A stretch of DNA of 64,000 nt from Diphasiastrum complanatum. Its lineage: Eukaryota; Streptophyta; Lycopodiopsida; Lycopodiales; Lycopodiaceae. Within the stretch, counting starts at the first letter, position 1; each line of letters begins with the position of its first letter. Below, one piece after another: positions 63,560 to 64,000 of the stretch. The stretch is from assembly GCA_029204225.1 (NCBI GenBank), contig CM055097.1, positions 25,947,039-26,011,038 on the forward strand, in the 5' to 3' direction. The notes under the pieces were generated by a model. That model saw only the letters and a program-made list of their open reading frames with translations. It was not told the origin of the DNA and searched no databases. Made by a program: the position numbers and the translations under genes.

Positions 63560-64000
63560 TAGATATTCAACTACGTGAGCGGCCCATTCCGATACTGTGT
63601 CAACGTAACCTCATCATCAGGTTGGGTTGTAGTTTCCTTCCCCTTGATTTGTGACACATGATCTGCCATGTAGTATTGCTTTCCCTTGTGAACCACTATC
63701 CAAAAATCAAACTCCAACAACAAAAGTAACTATCGAGTAATTCTCCTTGTATTGCAAGTTTTGTTAACAAGATAGAGCAAGGGCTGATGGTCTATATAAG
63801 GCAAAGTGTGTGGCCATCAAATAGTAATGATTTTTTTTAACCGCATATATTATTGCCAGTGCTTCCCGCTCTGTGGTTGAATAATGCATTTCTGTATCAC
63901 TGAGCTGTCGGCTTGCAAATCGGATCGAAAAATCCTTTTTGTGTTCTCATGGCTGGGTTAAGACTGCTCCTATTGCATACTTTGATCGTCCATATGCACA
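63560..64000 (-). pseudogene. Gypsy RNase H (partial)
   Basis: From the right edge the minus strand reads YGRSKYAIGAVLTQ, then FASRQLSDTEMHYSTTEREA and LAIIYAVKKNHYYLM. After a frame change come DHQPLLYLVNK and YYMADHVSQIKGKE. A stop lies early (after LTQP), with others further on. It joins the integrase frame through VVEYLMWGQP. Confidence 0.85.

Larger units (their letters stand above)
62300..64000 (-). mobile_element. Gypsy retrotransposon (Athila/Tat-like), runs off the right edge
   Basis: From the right edge the minus strand carries RNase H, integrase and the integrase C-terminal segment, and then the extra ORF listed separately. RT and upstream parts lie beyond 64000. No LTR of this element is visible. 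Confidence 0.85.

Noticed and set aside
1..64000. CRISPR arrays, rRNA genes, bacterial operons or organelle sequence
   Set aside because: No regularly spaced direct repeats with unique spacers, no rRNA motifs and no chloroplast or mitochondrial gene order were seen. All recognisable content is nuclear plant gene and transposon sequence.

Overview
The window is intron-dominated, repeat-choked nuclear DNA from a land plant with very large introns. The host gene is plant-like. The transposons are Copia and Gypsy LTR elements, DUF659-type hAT transposons and an unusual LINE family. A fern or another large-genome, non-flowering plant fits best, because the LINE reverse transcriptase carries YADD and GVKQG motifs rather than the FADD/GLRQGDPLSP pattern usual in flowering-plant L1. 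The species cannot be fixed from the sequence alone.

The only recognisable host gene is on the minus strand and covers most of the window. It is UBA5, the E1 enzyme that activates UFM1. Its first eight coding exons (37-156 nt each, exactly joinable, GT-AG introns) lie at 50276-50187, 43111-43049, 42960-42880, 42742-42629, 34083-33955, 27409-27341, 24401-24246 and 2119-2083. The catalytic-cysteine half must lie left of position 1. Nearly everything between 1 and 50 kb is therefore intron, and the mobile elements are nested in those introns.

Layout. Intron 7 (2120-24245) holds an LTR remnant with a tRNA-iMet primer site, a LINE ORF1 remnant, a minus-strand Copia (about 5.0-8.2 kb), and a plus-strand hAT transposon (8394 to about 20 kb). 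An intron of that hAT was invaded by a head-to-tail array of LINE copies (11.34-19.83 kb). A second, tail-to-tail hAT (20.4-22.9 kb) and a striking GGTACCGCGG repeat block (23.2-23.6 kb) follow. Introns 5-6 hold a decayed Gypsy (about 28.9-31.4 kb). Intron 4 (34.1-42.6 kb) holds a LINE 3' end, a Copia, a hAT fragment and two more LINE derivatives. Intron 1 (43.1-50.2 kb) holds a fold-back element, a chromodomain Gypsy and a Copia scrap. Upstream of UBA5 are a Copia with two recognisable LTRs (51.4 to about 56 kb), a gag region with a tRNA-Asp-type primer site joined to Copia RT (56.9-59.8 kb), and a minus-strand Gypsy with RNase H, integrase and an extra downstream ORF (60.1-64 kb).

The most unusual system is the LINE family. 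Its copies end in a small terminal hairpin, then ATTAATAAA, then a (CT)n tail instead of poly(A). Hairpin stems differ between subfamilies by matched changes. In the array each copy begins at, or a few bases from, the (CT)n tract of its neighbour, as if new copies target the tails of old ones. Every copy seen is truncated or internally deleted, and two carry only ORF1. All transposon coding regions in the window are broken by stops, frameshifts or deletions.
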